NCBI RefSeq assembly: GCF_019578655.1
Contig: NC_063264.1
Location: 24,265,688 to 24,329,687, forward strand
Direction: 5' to 3'
Origin: Ricinus communis
Lineage: Eukaryota > Streptophyta > Magnoliopsida > Malpighiales > Euphorbiaceae
DNA: 64,000 nucleotides
Shown here: in pieces, positions 35,331 through 46,635 of the stretch
Numbering within the stretch: position 1 is the first letter of the stretch
How the letters are laid out: each line of letters begins with the position of its first letter
Translations under genes and position numbers: made by a program
Notes under the pieces: generated by a model
What the model was told of the DNA's origin: nothing
Seen by the model: only the letters and a program-made list of their open reading frames with translations
The model's database searches: none

Positions 35331-36352
35331 ATATTTCTATTCCTAGTTAGTTGTAATTGTTTCCACGTGCAGTTAACCCATTGGTTCTGATGAGCAATTG
35401 TTACAAACGTTAAATTAGTTAGAGATGCTTACATGTGTAGCTTTACTATTTGTTGAATTGGTTAGATTAGTTATTATCTCAATTTTTATATAACAGCTTT
35501 CTTCTCTTTTTTTGCTTCTACAACATCGAGTAATAGAAAGTATTTTTTATATTTTAGTATAAATTTTTATTCAAATTAGAAACAAGTTCCACTATGTGAA
35601 TGAATTCAAATAATTAACGTCACAAATATTAATTTATAAAATTTATTTACAATAATTATATTTAAAATATAAAATAAATATTATTAAAAATAAAAATAGA
35701 AACTAAACTAATAAAATAATTTATAATAAATGGATAGTTAGTACTCACGAACGTTAAAGTTGAACCCTATTAATATATCACAAATACTAAAAATTAAAAA
35801 GAAAAGTATAGAAAAGTATTTTTTTTTTCTTCTTAAGGTCTGGACCCTGCCACTAATTATCATTAACTTCTTTTGTTAGGACATTAATTAGATTGATTTT
35901 TAATAAATAAATAAACAGAGTTAGTTGCTGAGTATCAGACTAATTAATAGGATGGTTCTAAAATATTATCAATTTATTCCAAAATTTATTTCATCTTAAT
36001 TTTTATGAAATTAAAAAATATATATTAATTTTTATTAATTGTGAGTTCATTGTAATTAATTATAAGATTAATTGTTCCATAACTGATTATCTTATTAAAA
36101 TTTCATATTACATTATTATTAAATTATAAAAAGAAATCATATCGATCCTAAAATGATTAAAAGATATAGACCTTTAAACTGAAAAAGCTTGTAACAATAA
36201 AACATCTTTTTGTACATTTCTCAATTAAATTTGAAGCTGTCCAAATTTGATTCCAAATTCTTCAAATCCATCACATTACAATTGCATACTTAAGAATGAT
36301 GGTTTTAAAAATTCAGCCGAAATCGGTCGATTTTAGAAATAATAATATAACT
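35331..36352. other. AT-rich, possible LTR start then spacer
   Basis: The first 200 bases directly follow the copia-type purine tract and may be LTR sequence. The remainder is A/T-rich and shows nothing that I can name. Confidence 0.35.
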
Positions 36353-36640
36353 GGTCACTAAATTTTACATTTAGTTTTATTTTAATCATAAACTTTAATT
36401 TGTTTAATTTCAATCATTTAACTTTAATTTTGGTTGCAATATAGTCACCTTGATAATAAAAAATTGACATGTCATATTTTTCTTACTTAATTATATTTAT
36501 TTTAATAGTTGTTTTTGCCACGTGTCAATTTTTCATTTGTGAAGTGACTAATTTAAAATAAAATTAAAATTGGATGACTGAAACAAAATAAACTAAAGTT
36601 TTTATAACTAAAATAAAATTAAATATTAAATTTAGTGACC
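36353..36640. mobile_element. Foldback MITE (288 bp)
   Basis: Begins GGTCACTAAATTT and ends AAATTTAGTGACC. The two halves are diverged inverted repeats of about 100 bases (TAGTTTTATTTTAATCATAAAC against its complement near 36590). No coding sequence. Confidence 0.75.
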
Positions 36641-36939
36641 ATTTATGTCATTTTCCAGATTTTAACTTGTTGAATTAGAAATCGATGATAAATTCAGTCC
36701 AGCTAAACTTTGAAAATTGAAAATTCTATCAAATTAGAATTTAATCAAGTTTGACCATATTTATGAATTTAATAGGTTAGTTTTATTATAAATATTCAAA
36801 TTATTTTAAATAAAATTTTAAATTTTTTAATATACTCATCAAATTAACAATCAAATCGATCTAACCGGTGACTAAACATTTTTCGTGGTTTAATTTTTAA
36901 TAATATAGTTATTAACAAATTACTCCATCGATTGTATTT

Positions 36940-37100
36940 CTACATAGTCTTTTTTTTGTCTCACCTATTGCCCCTCTGATGTGGCATTTACTTTTTATAA
37001 AATTGTCCTTTAGTATTTTAAAATCAAGGGATAATTATATAAAAGTGCTGGATGCCACATCAGATGGGCAAAAGCTGGGATAAAAAATGATGGGATGTTT
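36940..37100. mobile_element. Small foldback MITE
   Basis: The inner arms TTGCCCCTCTGATGTGGCAT (36969-36988) and ATGCCACATCAGATGGGCAA (37052-37071) are inverted copies, with weaker pairing extending outward on both sides. Non-coding. Confidence 0.6.
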
Positions 37101-37268
37101 AGCATTTTCCTTTTATGTATGAGTATGCTTCAACTGATCCAAATTTTTTTAGTTTAGTTTGATTATCTATAAAATGTTTAGTCAGTTTAATTAATAAAAT
37201 TAAAAATTTAATTATTTAACTTTTATCAAAATTAAACGAAACTAATTGTTGATCGAAATTTTTTTGCT

Positions 37269-37431
37269 TAGACTTGGTGTATGTCTCCACCTATACATCG
37301 AATTGATAGATGATTAACAGATATTCATTAATTTTAAATAATGGTATATATATCAATCATCCAATACTAAATTGAAAAATATTCATATATGTGTCACTCT
37401 TCTATTAGTTATGGTGTATACACCAAGTCTA
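37269..37431. mobile_element. Stowaway-like MITE, copy 1
   Basis: A 163-bp element with terminal inverted repeats TAGACTTGGTGTA and TACACCAAGTCTA, ending in TA on both sides as mariner/Stowaway elements do. A diverged second copy lies at 49353-49533. Confidence 0.7.
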
Positions 37432-37582
37432 GATAAGAATCTCTCTATTCCTTATCCGAATATTAATAATTTATGAGGATAAGTATTATTTTTTTAAAAA
37501 TTATCATCTAGTTTTATTATTTGACTATTTTCTGTATGTGATTTTTTCAGAAAAAGAACAAAGATATAGGTTAAGAATCGGG

Positions 37583-37912
37583 ATAAAAAAATTATTTCAC
37601 CATTAAAAAATATCGATTATTAAGGATTTAGCGATCTTCACTTTGACTAGCCATTATTATCATATTCTGTGTGTTTGATAATATGGTTTAGAGTTTAACA
37701 ACTCAAAAATTTATTTTTGATCGTTAAATCAATCTCATCGGATCAATGACTTCTTAAACATCAATTTAACGGTTAAATAATAAAGTTATAAGTTGTTAAA
37801 TTTCAAATTTATGTTATTAAAGACGAGTAACATGATAATAATGACTGATCGAAATATAAAAGTGACTCAATTTTTATAAATTAAAAGTTTTTAACGGTAA
37901 AATATTTTTTTA
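37583..37912. mobile_element. Foldback MITE (about 330 bp)
   Basis: Left half (TTTCACCATTAAAAA, then GCCATTATTATCAT) and right half (ATGATAATAATGACTGATCG, then TTTTTAACGGTAAAA) are diverged inverted repeats along most of their length. Non-coding. Confidence 0.65.
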
Positions 37913-37959
37913 GGATAATTTATAACTAATGTGTGAAATAAGACTCACATATTTTTATA

Positions 37960-38225
37960 TAAAGCTCAAAAAATTATCCTATAGTTTGGCACTTTTTCAC
38001 TCAAGGGATGAAAATATTTTTCGTAAAAAAATGAATACTGCGTGTTTTATTACAATATATTTTTCTTACTTTTTATATAATTTTACGTGTATTTAACATG
38101 AACCATTACTAAATTATAATTTTATAAACAATGTAATTTCTCACAATATATCATATAATTTATAAATATATTAAAATTTTATTTAAAAAATTATTTTTTA
38201 GATCTAACTAAAATTAAAAAATTAT
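37960..38225 (+). repeat. Dispersed direct repeat, copy 1
   Basis: About 260 bases resemble 40650-40920 in the same orientation. Shared landmarks include GGCACTTTTTCACTCAAGGG / GACACTTTTTAACTCGAGGG, and later TTATAATTTTATANACAAT and TTTATAAATATATTAAAAT. Family unknown. Confidence 0.6.
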
Positions 38226-38499
38226 ATATTTTAATAATTATTATAACTATAAAAATCTAATCATATGTTAAATTATTTAAATATATTTATATATTATTAA
38301 ATCTTTTATATTTCTATTAATATTTATAATTTAAAAAATAAAAAAAATTTAAATATTTTAAAAATTATTTAACAATGAACTACATATTATTTATTTGATA
38401 AAAAAATATAGTTATTTTTCAAATACAAAATCGTCCTGTTAGTTGTTTTTGTTAGTTTTTTTTTTTTTTTTTTTTTTGAACTTTGTCTTCTATTTTTGT

Positions 38500-38910
38500 T
38501 AGGTTTCCAAGCGAAAAGGTCAAATCAGAAATTCCTCTTTCATTATAATGCTATCTCTGTCAGATGTCACGTGAAGCTCTTTTATTATTGTTTTGGCCCC
38601 TTACCCACTTACATGTCAACCACTTGCCCCATTACATAAGACAACAAAACCAACACTGAGTCAGCTTTGCCATGGCTCGTCTCTGTCACATGTGTGGACT
38701 CATTAGGGTTTTAGTTCAAGAACAACCCCAAATAAAAAACAAACAAACAAACAAATTCTTCAGAACACTCTGATCAAAATTTTGAAATCAAAAATCACTT
38801 TGTTCAGTTTGAAAGAAATTTGAGGGAGGAAATAGACAGAAGCATATATGCTTGGTTTTTAAGCAAAGAGGGCATTTTGAAAAGAACAACAGAGGAAGAA
38901 GGTGAGGAAA
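38500..38910 (+). promoter_or_regulatory. Orphan promoter/leader-like segment
   Basis: This stretch is clearly less A/T-rich than its surroundings and seems non-repetitive. It has a G-box core (GTCACGTGAA, about 38567), an AGGGTTTT motif (about 38706) and a long purine-rich tail ending GAAGAAGGTGAGG, which could be a 5' UTR exon with a splice donor at about 38901. No coding exon follows; TE sequence starts at 39033. It could be the remains of a gene front or a non-coding RNA gene. Confidence 0.3.
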
Positions 38911-39032
38911 TCAATGAACATGATTTGTGCTTTTCCATTCTAATTTTTTTTTTATTTTTAATTCATTAAAAATATTTTTATGAATGTATTTTCAACTTAT
39001 TTTTTTCAATAAATATGATATTCTCTTGATAA

Positions 39033-39359
39033 TGATAAATGGGTTTTAATAGGACTCATTCTCAAAAGCTAGTTCATAGAAAGAGAGTGCATAATCCACA
39101 CATATACACTATAATAGCCCAATAATTTATTAATGTGGGACAAATACAACTTCTAACATACTCTCTCACGCTTATCGTGTCATATAAGAAGTCTAAACCC
39201 ATTATTGCATATGAAAGGCTGGCTCTAATACCATGATAAATGAGTTTGGATAGAACTCATTATCAAAAGCTAGCTCATAGGAAGAGGGTATCTAATCCAC
39301 ACATATACACTATAACAGCCCAGTAACTTATCGATGTGGGACAAATATAACTTCTAACA
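39033..39359 (-). mobile_element. TRIM (miniature LTR retrotransposon)
   Basis: Two 126-bp direct repeats, 39033-39158 and 39234-39359, both begin TGATAAATG and end CTTCTAACA (TG...CA). They flank only 75 bp. On minus, the internal side of the right repeat starts directly with TGGTATTAGAGCC (39221-39233), one substitution from the standard Met-tRNA primer site TGGTATCAGAGCC. This fixes the orientation and excludes a simple duplication. There is no coding capacity, as expected for TRIMs. The repeats differ at about 17 of 126 positions, so the copy is old. A matching 5-bp target duplication was not found. Confidence 0.85.
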
Positions 39360-41101
39360 GTTGGTAAATGTAATTTTTATGTCTTATGAGAGAATGAGAA
39401 AAATTAATATATTTCTTTTTATAAGTAAATATTTTAGCAATTTATGAAAAAAAAATAAACTATCATATTAAATAATTTATATTTAATCTCTTAACTTTAT
39501 AGTAATTTTAATTATTTTTTTTTAATTTATAAAAGAATTAATGTTGTGGACTATGTAATCTGATAGTCATTTCTTTACATTTGCAGCGATGAGAATTTAA
39601 ATTTACCAATGTCAAGAGTAAATAATTTTACTATTTAAGTTAAATATAAATCTAATTTCAAATATTCTTTTAAAAGATTTATTATTATTTGAATTAAATA
39701 TGATAGTAATGCTCATAAAGAAGTGATGATAGCAGGAGGTAATCACAAGAAATATATGGAGTTGGATTAGTTAGGGAAAAGATGGTGGATGGCAGCAGCA
39801 ATATCAGTTTTGAGATCATATTCTTGAAAAATTATAAATGAGTGATTCTGATTGTTTGTATTTTAATTATTAAAAAAATAATTTAAAATCAAAATGGCAT
39901 TTCCCAGACAATAGGATCCTTTGTTTTTCTTTATATTAGAAAATCGGCTTTTCATTTAATCAAGTCAAATGAATTATAATTTCAGTAATAAATGAAAAAA
40001 AAATGATGTTATTTAAATTTATAAGTAAGATAATCTATAATTATAAAAATTGATTTATTATTAATATTTATAAATAATTAAAATTATAAGATATATAAAT
40101 AATTAAATCATTTTACAATATTAGATACTAGCCAAAGTTAAATAATGTATTAAAAAGAATAAGTCCTTTTATGATTTGTATATTTAAAATAATGTAAATT
40201 TGCTAACTGGCAATTAAATTTAAATAAAATATATAAACATATAAAATAAATAAAATAACATAACTTTTTTTACCATTATAATTTTTATTTTTTCATTTAA
40301 TTTAAATATTTTGACTAATTATTAAAGCTTGTCTTGTGAAATAATTAAAGTTTAATTATATATTAGAAATAAGTTAATGATTATGAATTTTAAATAACTA
40401 GTATATAAGTAAAGTGAAATGCTTTATCAAATTATTCAATTATCATTAGCTATTTGTCTTTTAATAATATTAAAATTGTTTATTGATTTCAATTCCAATA
40501 TTAATAATAACCAAAGAACAATTAAGGAATCGATTCTATTTTCTTATTCTCCTAAACAATTTAATTAGTATGATAATGTAGGTAATGGTGATATAAGTGA
40601 TAATTAATGATAGATTTACAGGAGGATAAAGTTTTTTTTTTAAATTATTTTATTTTTTGACACTTTTTAACTCGAGGGAATGACGAAGACATCTTTTGTA
40701 TGAAAAAAAGTACCATGTATTTTTTATATTCTTAATTTTTTATGTATATATTTATATTTTTATTAATATTTGTATAATTTTGTATGTGTTTAACTTGAAC
40801 CATCATTAAATTATAATTTTATAGACAATATGAAATCCAATAATGCATCATAAAAAATTTATAAATATATTAAAATATTATTTAAAAATTTATTTTAAAT
40901 TTGATTAAAATTTCAAATGAAAACAAGGAATTTTTACTTTATTTATTTTAAATTTATTTTTTATATTTAAAATATTATTTAAATAGAAAATAAAGAGCTC
41001 CTTACAGAGTAAATGTGTTTTACAGATTTTATAAATTTCTTTATAAAATATATTTTTTTAAATTGGAAAATAAAAATTAAAAAAATTATATCCCGTAATA
41101 G
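39360..41101. other. AT-rich intergenic with a repeat copy
   Basis: Contains the second copy of the dispersed repeat (about 40650-40920, partner of 37960-38225). A short patch near 39715-39840 of better composition encodes only a 19-codon frame starting at an ATG near 39780; nothing is recognised. Confidence 0.4.
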
Positions 41102-41751
41102 GTGATAATTAAGTGGCTGAACTAGATTTAAGGACCCCGGTCGAGCTTCGCTCTCTAGGCGCCAGTTCTGTTAGAATGAGAGAGAGTCGAGATATTTAGT
41201 GTTGGGATTGGAGTTCTGCTGAGGTACTCCATCCCGTAGTAGTGAAAGTTAGTTTTATTTAAGCATGGCATGACACATTTATTTTTGCATGACTTAATAT
41301 TTATTTCAAATTAAATAAATGTGTTATTGAAGTATTTGTAACTGTTTTTGGATATATGATTTTAACTCACTCTCGAGACTGAGAGTCTCAATTTTACTGT
41401 TTTTCATATCTATGATTGTTAGTCTTCCCGCGGCTCTTATCTAGCAACCCGACTCCTTCATCATCGGGTGATGTAATTGATTTGGTATGTTGTCTTGTAA
41501 AATCTTAGATTCTCCGTAGTAGAAATAATAGACTTATCAGTTATAAATTATTGTAGTTTCGGGTCTTGCATAATGCTTCTAGCAGACCGAATTAAATATG
41601 TAGAATGTAATAATTAAGATAAATTGTGACATCAGTATATCAGATGAGATTTAATTAAGTTAGTGAGTGTCAGGCTTACTACGGGATTCAGTGGCTTTAT
41701 ACCTAGCCATTTCCTAGTGCCCATCATGGGCCCATAGATCGGGTCATGACA
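41102..41751 (+). repeat. Partial 5' LTR of the gypsy element
   Basis: Matches about 45628-46252 from GTGATAATTAAGTGGCTGAA to the terminal CA. It contains one stem-loop unit (41136-41166). A block of about 25 bases near 41552-41578 is absent from the 3' LTR. Confidence 0.88.
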
Positions 41752-41755
41752 AAGT

Positions 41756-41767
41756 TGGTATCAAAGC
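41756..41767 (+). other. Gypsy primer-binding site
   Basis: TGGTATCAAAGC, four bases after the LTR end. It matches the Met-tRNA-type primer site (TGGTATCAGAGC) with one change. Confidence 0.85.
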
Positions 41768-41829
41768 TTAGGTTTAGATTTCCTTCGAACTAGGTTAAGA
41801 TTCTTGGTACTGCGGAGCTAGGATCAAGT

Positions 41830-43390
41830 ATGTCTTATTTGTTTCCATTGACTCAAGTATCTCAGCTTTCACTGTTAGAGAGTCTATCATTCTTTTCTCG
41901 TGAGTTTGTCTTTGATACTGTGTTGAGGATGGGTGTTGTAGCATTAGCAAAAATCAGAAGCACGGTAGACTCGTGCCGTTTTCTTCAAGTGACTAGTGCA
42001 GACCGGCCTTGGATGCTTTGATTGTTAGTTTGATGGTGGGCACCACCAGTCAGAATTAGTGCAGAGCATAGTTGCAATTGTGTCATGAACTGCCTCGTCA
42101 TTGCATCAGACATCGCTTTATTTAGCAGCATCGAAGTTAGTGCATGGAAAGTCGAGCAGAGGTCAGAGCTTATATGGTCGAGTTTGTGGTTGTAAGAAGC
42201 TTAAGAAAGGTGGTAGGAGTATTTTCGGATGCTCGAAATCCAGACAAGCTTAAGCGAACACTATTTATTTTTCTAAGTAAAACAAAGTATTTTAAAATAC
42301 AATATTGCGCCCAATCCCAAAAGAATTCATTATGGCATTTCACTGTTAAGCATGCACAATTCCATAACTCATTTTTAGGGCATGCATCATACATCGTGCA
42401 TTGCAACCCTTGGTGATAGAGGGCATCATCACCCCGGTGTACGATATTGTAGAATTTTATATAAAGAAATTGGCTAGAGATTTTACGATTTTATAAGAGT
42501 ATTTTTCAAGATAATAATTTCTATCAGTGTTGATTCTAAAGTAAGTAGATAAATAAATTTTTTAAAATTAAATGGTGTTAGCTTAGGATTCTCTGGATGA
42601 CAAGCTGAGTTGTTGTGAGAGTGAATCTGTGGCGCAGTAGGCCCCATGTTGGATTATAGAGGAGACTTCTGGATTTCAGTCGAAGAGGAATTTTATATCA
42701 GAATGGCATGGTTTTGTATCGATTATGGCAACCAGATGGATGATGTGATGTGGATATTAAGAATATTCTGTACGTGCAAGGGACACGTTGTTAGGAAGGA
42801 TTTGGCGAATGGATTTTTTGCGAAACCCGAGTTGGTCCAGATCTTTCTGAGGAGATTCCTTTTTGCCACAAGCAACTGAAGACAGCTTTCAGAAAGAAGA
42901 GGAGTGGTTCGAACCCGAAGTGGAAGCGTGTGGAGATTTGTATTAGAAAATATGTAATCCTAAGGCGTCTCATGTGCAAGAAGTGATGCGGTTTGGTAAG
43001 GAAGGTAAGTTAGCCCTTCTTGCGTAGAACCCTTGGAATTATCGGCAGGATTGATGAGGTGGCATACAAGTTGGACTTGCCGCTGAACTTTCTCGCAGGT
43101 CAATCCAGTATTTCGTAGGTCTATGTTGAGGAAGTGTATCTCGATCTTTTGTTTGTGTTGGAACCTCGGTGCATAGAAGTAAGTGAAGATTTGACTTTCG
43201 AGGAGCAGTAAGTCAGGATCGTGGATTCTCATATTCGCTAGTTTTCCCCAAGGGTTTTGTCGATGGGTCTTCTGATTGAATATTTCTGCCCAGGAAAGTA
43301 CCCAAGAGGCTGAGCTAGAAATGAGAGGTTCCTATTCTCATTAGTTTCAGTCTTAGGGTGGACCTCTTTTTCCTTTAAAATTCGAGGGCG
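41830..43390 (+). pseudogene. Gypsy internal remnant with integrase C-terminal tail
   Basis: The left part (to about 42640) is degenerate, with no domain that I can name. From about 43040 on, the C-terminal end of a gypsy integrase is readable across frames: VAYKLDLPLNFLAGQ, then YVEEVYLDLLFVLEPR, then IEVSEDLTFEEQ, IVDSHIR and EMRGSYSH near the end, as in the family's chromodomain-side tail. The segment after it (PLFPLKFEGEFFLRRGE) runs into the purine tract. Protease, reverse transcriptase, RNase H and the integrase core are deleted. Whether this is a single deletion or a chimeric non-autonomous derivative cannot be told from one copy. Confidence 0.7.
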
Positions 43391-43399
43391 AATTTTTCT

Positions 43400-43413
43400 T
43401 AAGGAGGGGAGAA
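43400..43413 (+). other. Gypsy polypurine tract
   Basis: TAAGGAGGGGAGAA directly before the TG of the 3' LTR. Confidence 0.85.
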
Positions 43414-44209
43414 TGTAATACCCGAATTTTTCTTTAATAATGATAATATTAACAATAATTAATAAATGAGTTTTTATTTAAAATAATTTTACTTTATTTT
43501 TATTTGGTTTGAATTGGAATGATTTAAATGGAAATTTTAATGCTAGACAAATAAAAGAGTTATTTTCTATATCCAATTAGTTTGATTTTTAAGAAATTAA
43601 TTAAGTAAAACCTTTGAGAAATAAATTATATTTCTGGTTATTCAAAATTTTTCCCCAAATGAATAGATATAAATTAAATTCTATATTTGAGAGTTATAGA
43701 AGAATTTGTAAAGGATATTTTATAAAAGAATTGTTGGAGAAAATGGCATTTTAATTAGCTAATGGTATTAAGTTTTAGTTGGAAAATATATAGCAAAATG
43801 ATTAATTAAATTAAATTTGTGTTAGGATTAAAACTGGAAATTTAATTTGGAATAAGGATTAAAAGTATAATATTATTAATATGGAGTTTTAATGAAAATT
43901 TGTATGTTTGGTATTTTTATAATTAAATATGTCGGCAAGAGCTTTTTGGTAATTTTATATTTAAAAGTAAGGGTAAATATGTAATTGTATATTTTCAATA
44001 ATTCTAATTTGGCCCAAATTAAATTGTTAGGGGTTTAATTGAAAAGCTAAAAAAAAGTTTAAGGGTTACATGAAAATTTTACAGGACGTAATTGTTAGTA
44101 ATTAAAAAAGTTGAGGGACTAAATAGTAAAAAAGAAAAGTTCAGGGACCCATTGTCGATGTACAGAAGAAAGAAAAGAGAAAAAATGAGAAGAAGGTGTC
44201 GGGGTCGCC

Positions 44210-44255
<46 letters not shown>

Positions 44256-46252
44256 GAAGGAGAGGGGCCGGCCGAGCTCGCTAGCTAGCAAGAGCTGGCG
44301 GGCAACAGGCGATAATAAGAAAAAGGGGGCAGCGGCTATCAGCGTCGTTCTGGGTGTTTCCGGCGACCAATGGCGGCGATATCGGTCTTGTTTTTACCGG
44401 TGTGTTGAGGGCTTCCTTTTGGGAGTGGCGGTGTCGGCTTTGGTGGTCGGAGGAGGGAGTTCCAGCCAGGTGTTGGCAGCCACTTTTTTGGCTTTTTCGG
44501 CGAGCTCCGGCAAGGGATGGATGATCAAAGGGCATATCCGGACTCTCCTCAGCTCAAGCTTTCCAATGGCACCGATTTCGTGGCGATCAGACTCGTTCAA
44601 AAATTGACGGCCGAGATCATCCATAAATCTCTTCGGATGATCGGGGGTCGGATCAGAAGATCGGAAGCGGGAATTTTCATCAGCGCATCGTTTTGAGTCT
44701 GATGGTGCATTCGGATCGTTGGTCGGACTCCGACGGCTAGATGTGAGTCGACCGAGCGATCAAGCGTCTCGGTAATTTCTCTAGCCTGTTGATTTTAGAA
44801 TTCTTTAGTAAATTATGTGTTTATTGATTTGTGTTGAGCATTAAAAAAATATTATGAGTTAAGATAATTAATTGTCAGACTGTCTGCCTTAGGTCGTGTC
44901 TTGTGATGTGTGGCGGAGTCGGGAAAAAAATATGAAGTCTTGGGGACCTGACTCCCGTTAAAATAAATTGTTGATTGTTTGAAGTGTTTTCTGGCAGGTT
45001 CTGGACCCATTTTATGGGGGGGTAAATGACCGTATTTTAGGGGTTCTGCCAAATTTTCGGTAGAATTTATCCGAGTCGAGATTTTTAGACAATCAGTCCT
45101 AGAAATCTAGACCTAGGGTTAATTGTCAAATATTTCAACGTTATTGATTAATTATTTTCCGTGATTAGATAATCCGTCAGTTCGGCTCGCTCCACCCGAG
45201 GCATCGGAGCAGAGCTAGGAGGTCGTCAAAGCTGTGAGTTAAAGTCATATATCCGTTTATATGTGTTATGCTGAGACTTTACGAAATAATTTTGATTACA
45301 TGATTTAATAGTTTAATCAGTTATTTTAATCGTTATTTATATAACTTTCATTTTCTGCATTATGATTTTTGTTGTTTCATGTTGACTCGGGATGGGACGG
45401 CTGTAGAGCATACTATTTTGATGAGTGCACCGGTATGAATTCGAGATTGATAGCAAAATGATAAAATGGTAAATTTAGGACTTGCCCTGGTCGAGCATTG
45501 CTCTCTAGGCGCCGGCTTAGTTGAAAACTTAAGTGACCGGACTAGATTTAAGGACCTTGGTCGAGCTTCGCTCTCTGGGCGCCAGTCTTATTAAAGTAAG
45601 AAAGTCCAAAGGCTAAGAGTGTTAGTGATAATTAAGTGGCTGAACTAGATTTAAGGACCTTAGTCGAGCTTCGCTCTCTGGGCGCCAGTTCTATTAGAAT
45701 GAGAGAGAGTCGAGATGTTTAGTGTTAGGATTAGGGTTCTGCTGAGGTACTCCGTCCCGTAGTAGGTAAAAGTTAGTTTTATTTAAGCATAACATGACAC
45801 GTTTATTTTTGCATGACTTAATATTTATTTCAAATTAAATAAATGTGTTATTAAAGTATTTGTAACTGTTTCTGGATATATGATTTTAACTCACTCTCGA
45901 GATTGAGAGTCTCAATTTTACTGTTATTCATATTTATGATTATTAGTCTTCCCGCGACTCTTATCTAGCAACCCGAATCCTTCATCATCGGGTGATGTAA
46001 TTGATTTGGTATGTTGTCTTGTAAAATCTTAGATTCTTCGCAGTAGAAATAATAGACTTATCAATTGTAAATTATGTTCTGGCAGACCGAATTAAATATG
46101 TAGAATGTAATAGTTAAGATAAATTGTGACATCAGTAATATCAGATGAGATTTAATTAAGTTAGTGAGTGTTAGGCTTACTACAGGATTCGGTGGCCTTA
46201 CGCCTACCCATTCCCTAGTGCCGATCATGGCCCCACAGATCGGGTCGTGACA
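43414..46252 (+). repeat. 3' LTR of the gypsy element
   Basis: 2839 bp, from TGTAATACCCGA to GGGTCGTGACA. It contains a GA microsatellite (44212-44252), a GC-richer central part, three stem-loop units (about 45485-45514, 45555-45584, 45657-45688) and the conserved CGACTC...CATCATCGGGTGATG block. The open frame 44092-44607 is LTR sequence passing through the GA repeat, not a gene. Confidence 0.9.
44212..44252 (+). repeat. (GA)n microsatellite inside the LTR
   Basis: About 20 uninterrupted GA units. The solo LTR has only a short GAGAGAGAG at the equivalent place (about 30042), so the tract expanded in this copy. Confidence 0.9.
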
Positions 46253-46458
46253 GTATTAAAGGAACCTGCTAGTCCGAGTATAGAGATAAGTGTTGTGTGG
46301 AGCTAAGTCCTACATTATAGGAAGTTAGTGAGAGCCGCCTCTAGCACCCATATGAGCCACCGCTAGAAATCAATGTCTCGCCTAATGGGCTACAATTATG
46401 GACTATTGGGCTATGGTCTAACTTTAACGAGGATGTGAGAGCTTTGAACAGGAGAAAT

Positions 46459-46635
46459 TGTAACCACTCGTCCCATATTGGAAAGTGATTGTAGATTTGA
46501 TTTGCTTATAAAAGTCTAAATGAGTTACTATTAACACCTAGGGATTCATTTTTGAGCCATGTGGATAGACCTAGCCCCGCTTCTAGTTGTTGGGTCAGTA
46601 ATTCATGCAGGCTCAGACTATTACAAGTGGTATTA
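46459..46635 (+). mobile_element. Solo TRIM-like LTR with adjacent PBS remnant
   Basis: A 167-bp stretch begins TGTAACCACTCGTCCCATAT and ends AGACTATTACA. It is followed after two bases by TGGTATTA (46628-46635), the start of a Met-tRNA-type primer site. An LTR-like CACTCGTCCCATATTGG block and a TATAAAAG (46521-46528) support an LTR reading. No second copy is visible, so it is a partial element. The sequence from 46260 to 46458 may belong to the same insertion. Confidence 0.5.

Larger units (their letters stand above)
41102..46252 (+). mobile_element. Truncated, internally deleted Ty3/gypsy retrotransposon
   Basis: The order is: partial 5' LTR (41102-41751, only the last 650 bases), PBS, internal remnant of about 1.66 kb, purine tract and complete 3' LTR (43414-46252). 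Most of gag and pol is missing, and what remains is full of stops. The left flank was lost, so no target duplication can be tested; the right flank is GTATT. Same family as the solo LTR at 29293-32266. Confidence 0.88.

Noticed and set aside
36353..36640. The foldback as a microRNA hairpin
   Set aside because: The arms are long, A/T-rich and match the style of other MITEs here. No known mature microRNA is present.
42144..42416. Frames on both strands near 42.2 kb
   Set aside because: They lie in the degenerate internal region of the gypsy copy; chance frames.
44092..44607. Plus-strand open frame of 171 codons with an Arg-Glu run
   Set aside because: It reads through the GA microsatellite of the 3' LTR. 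It sits in a GC-richer LTR interval and has no family motif.
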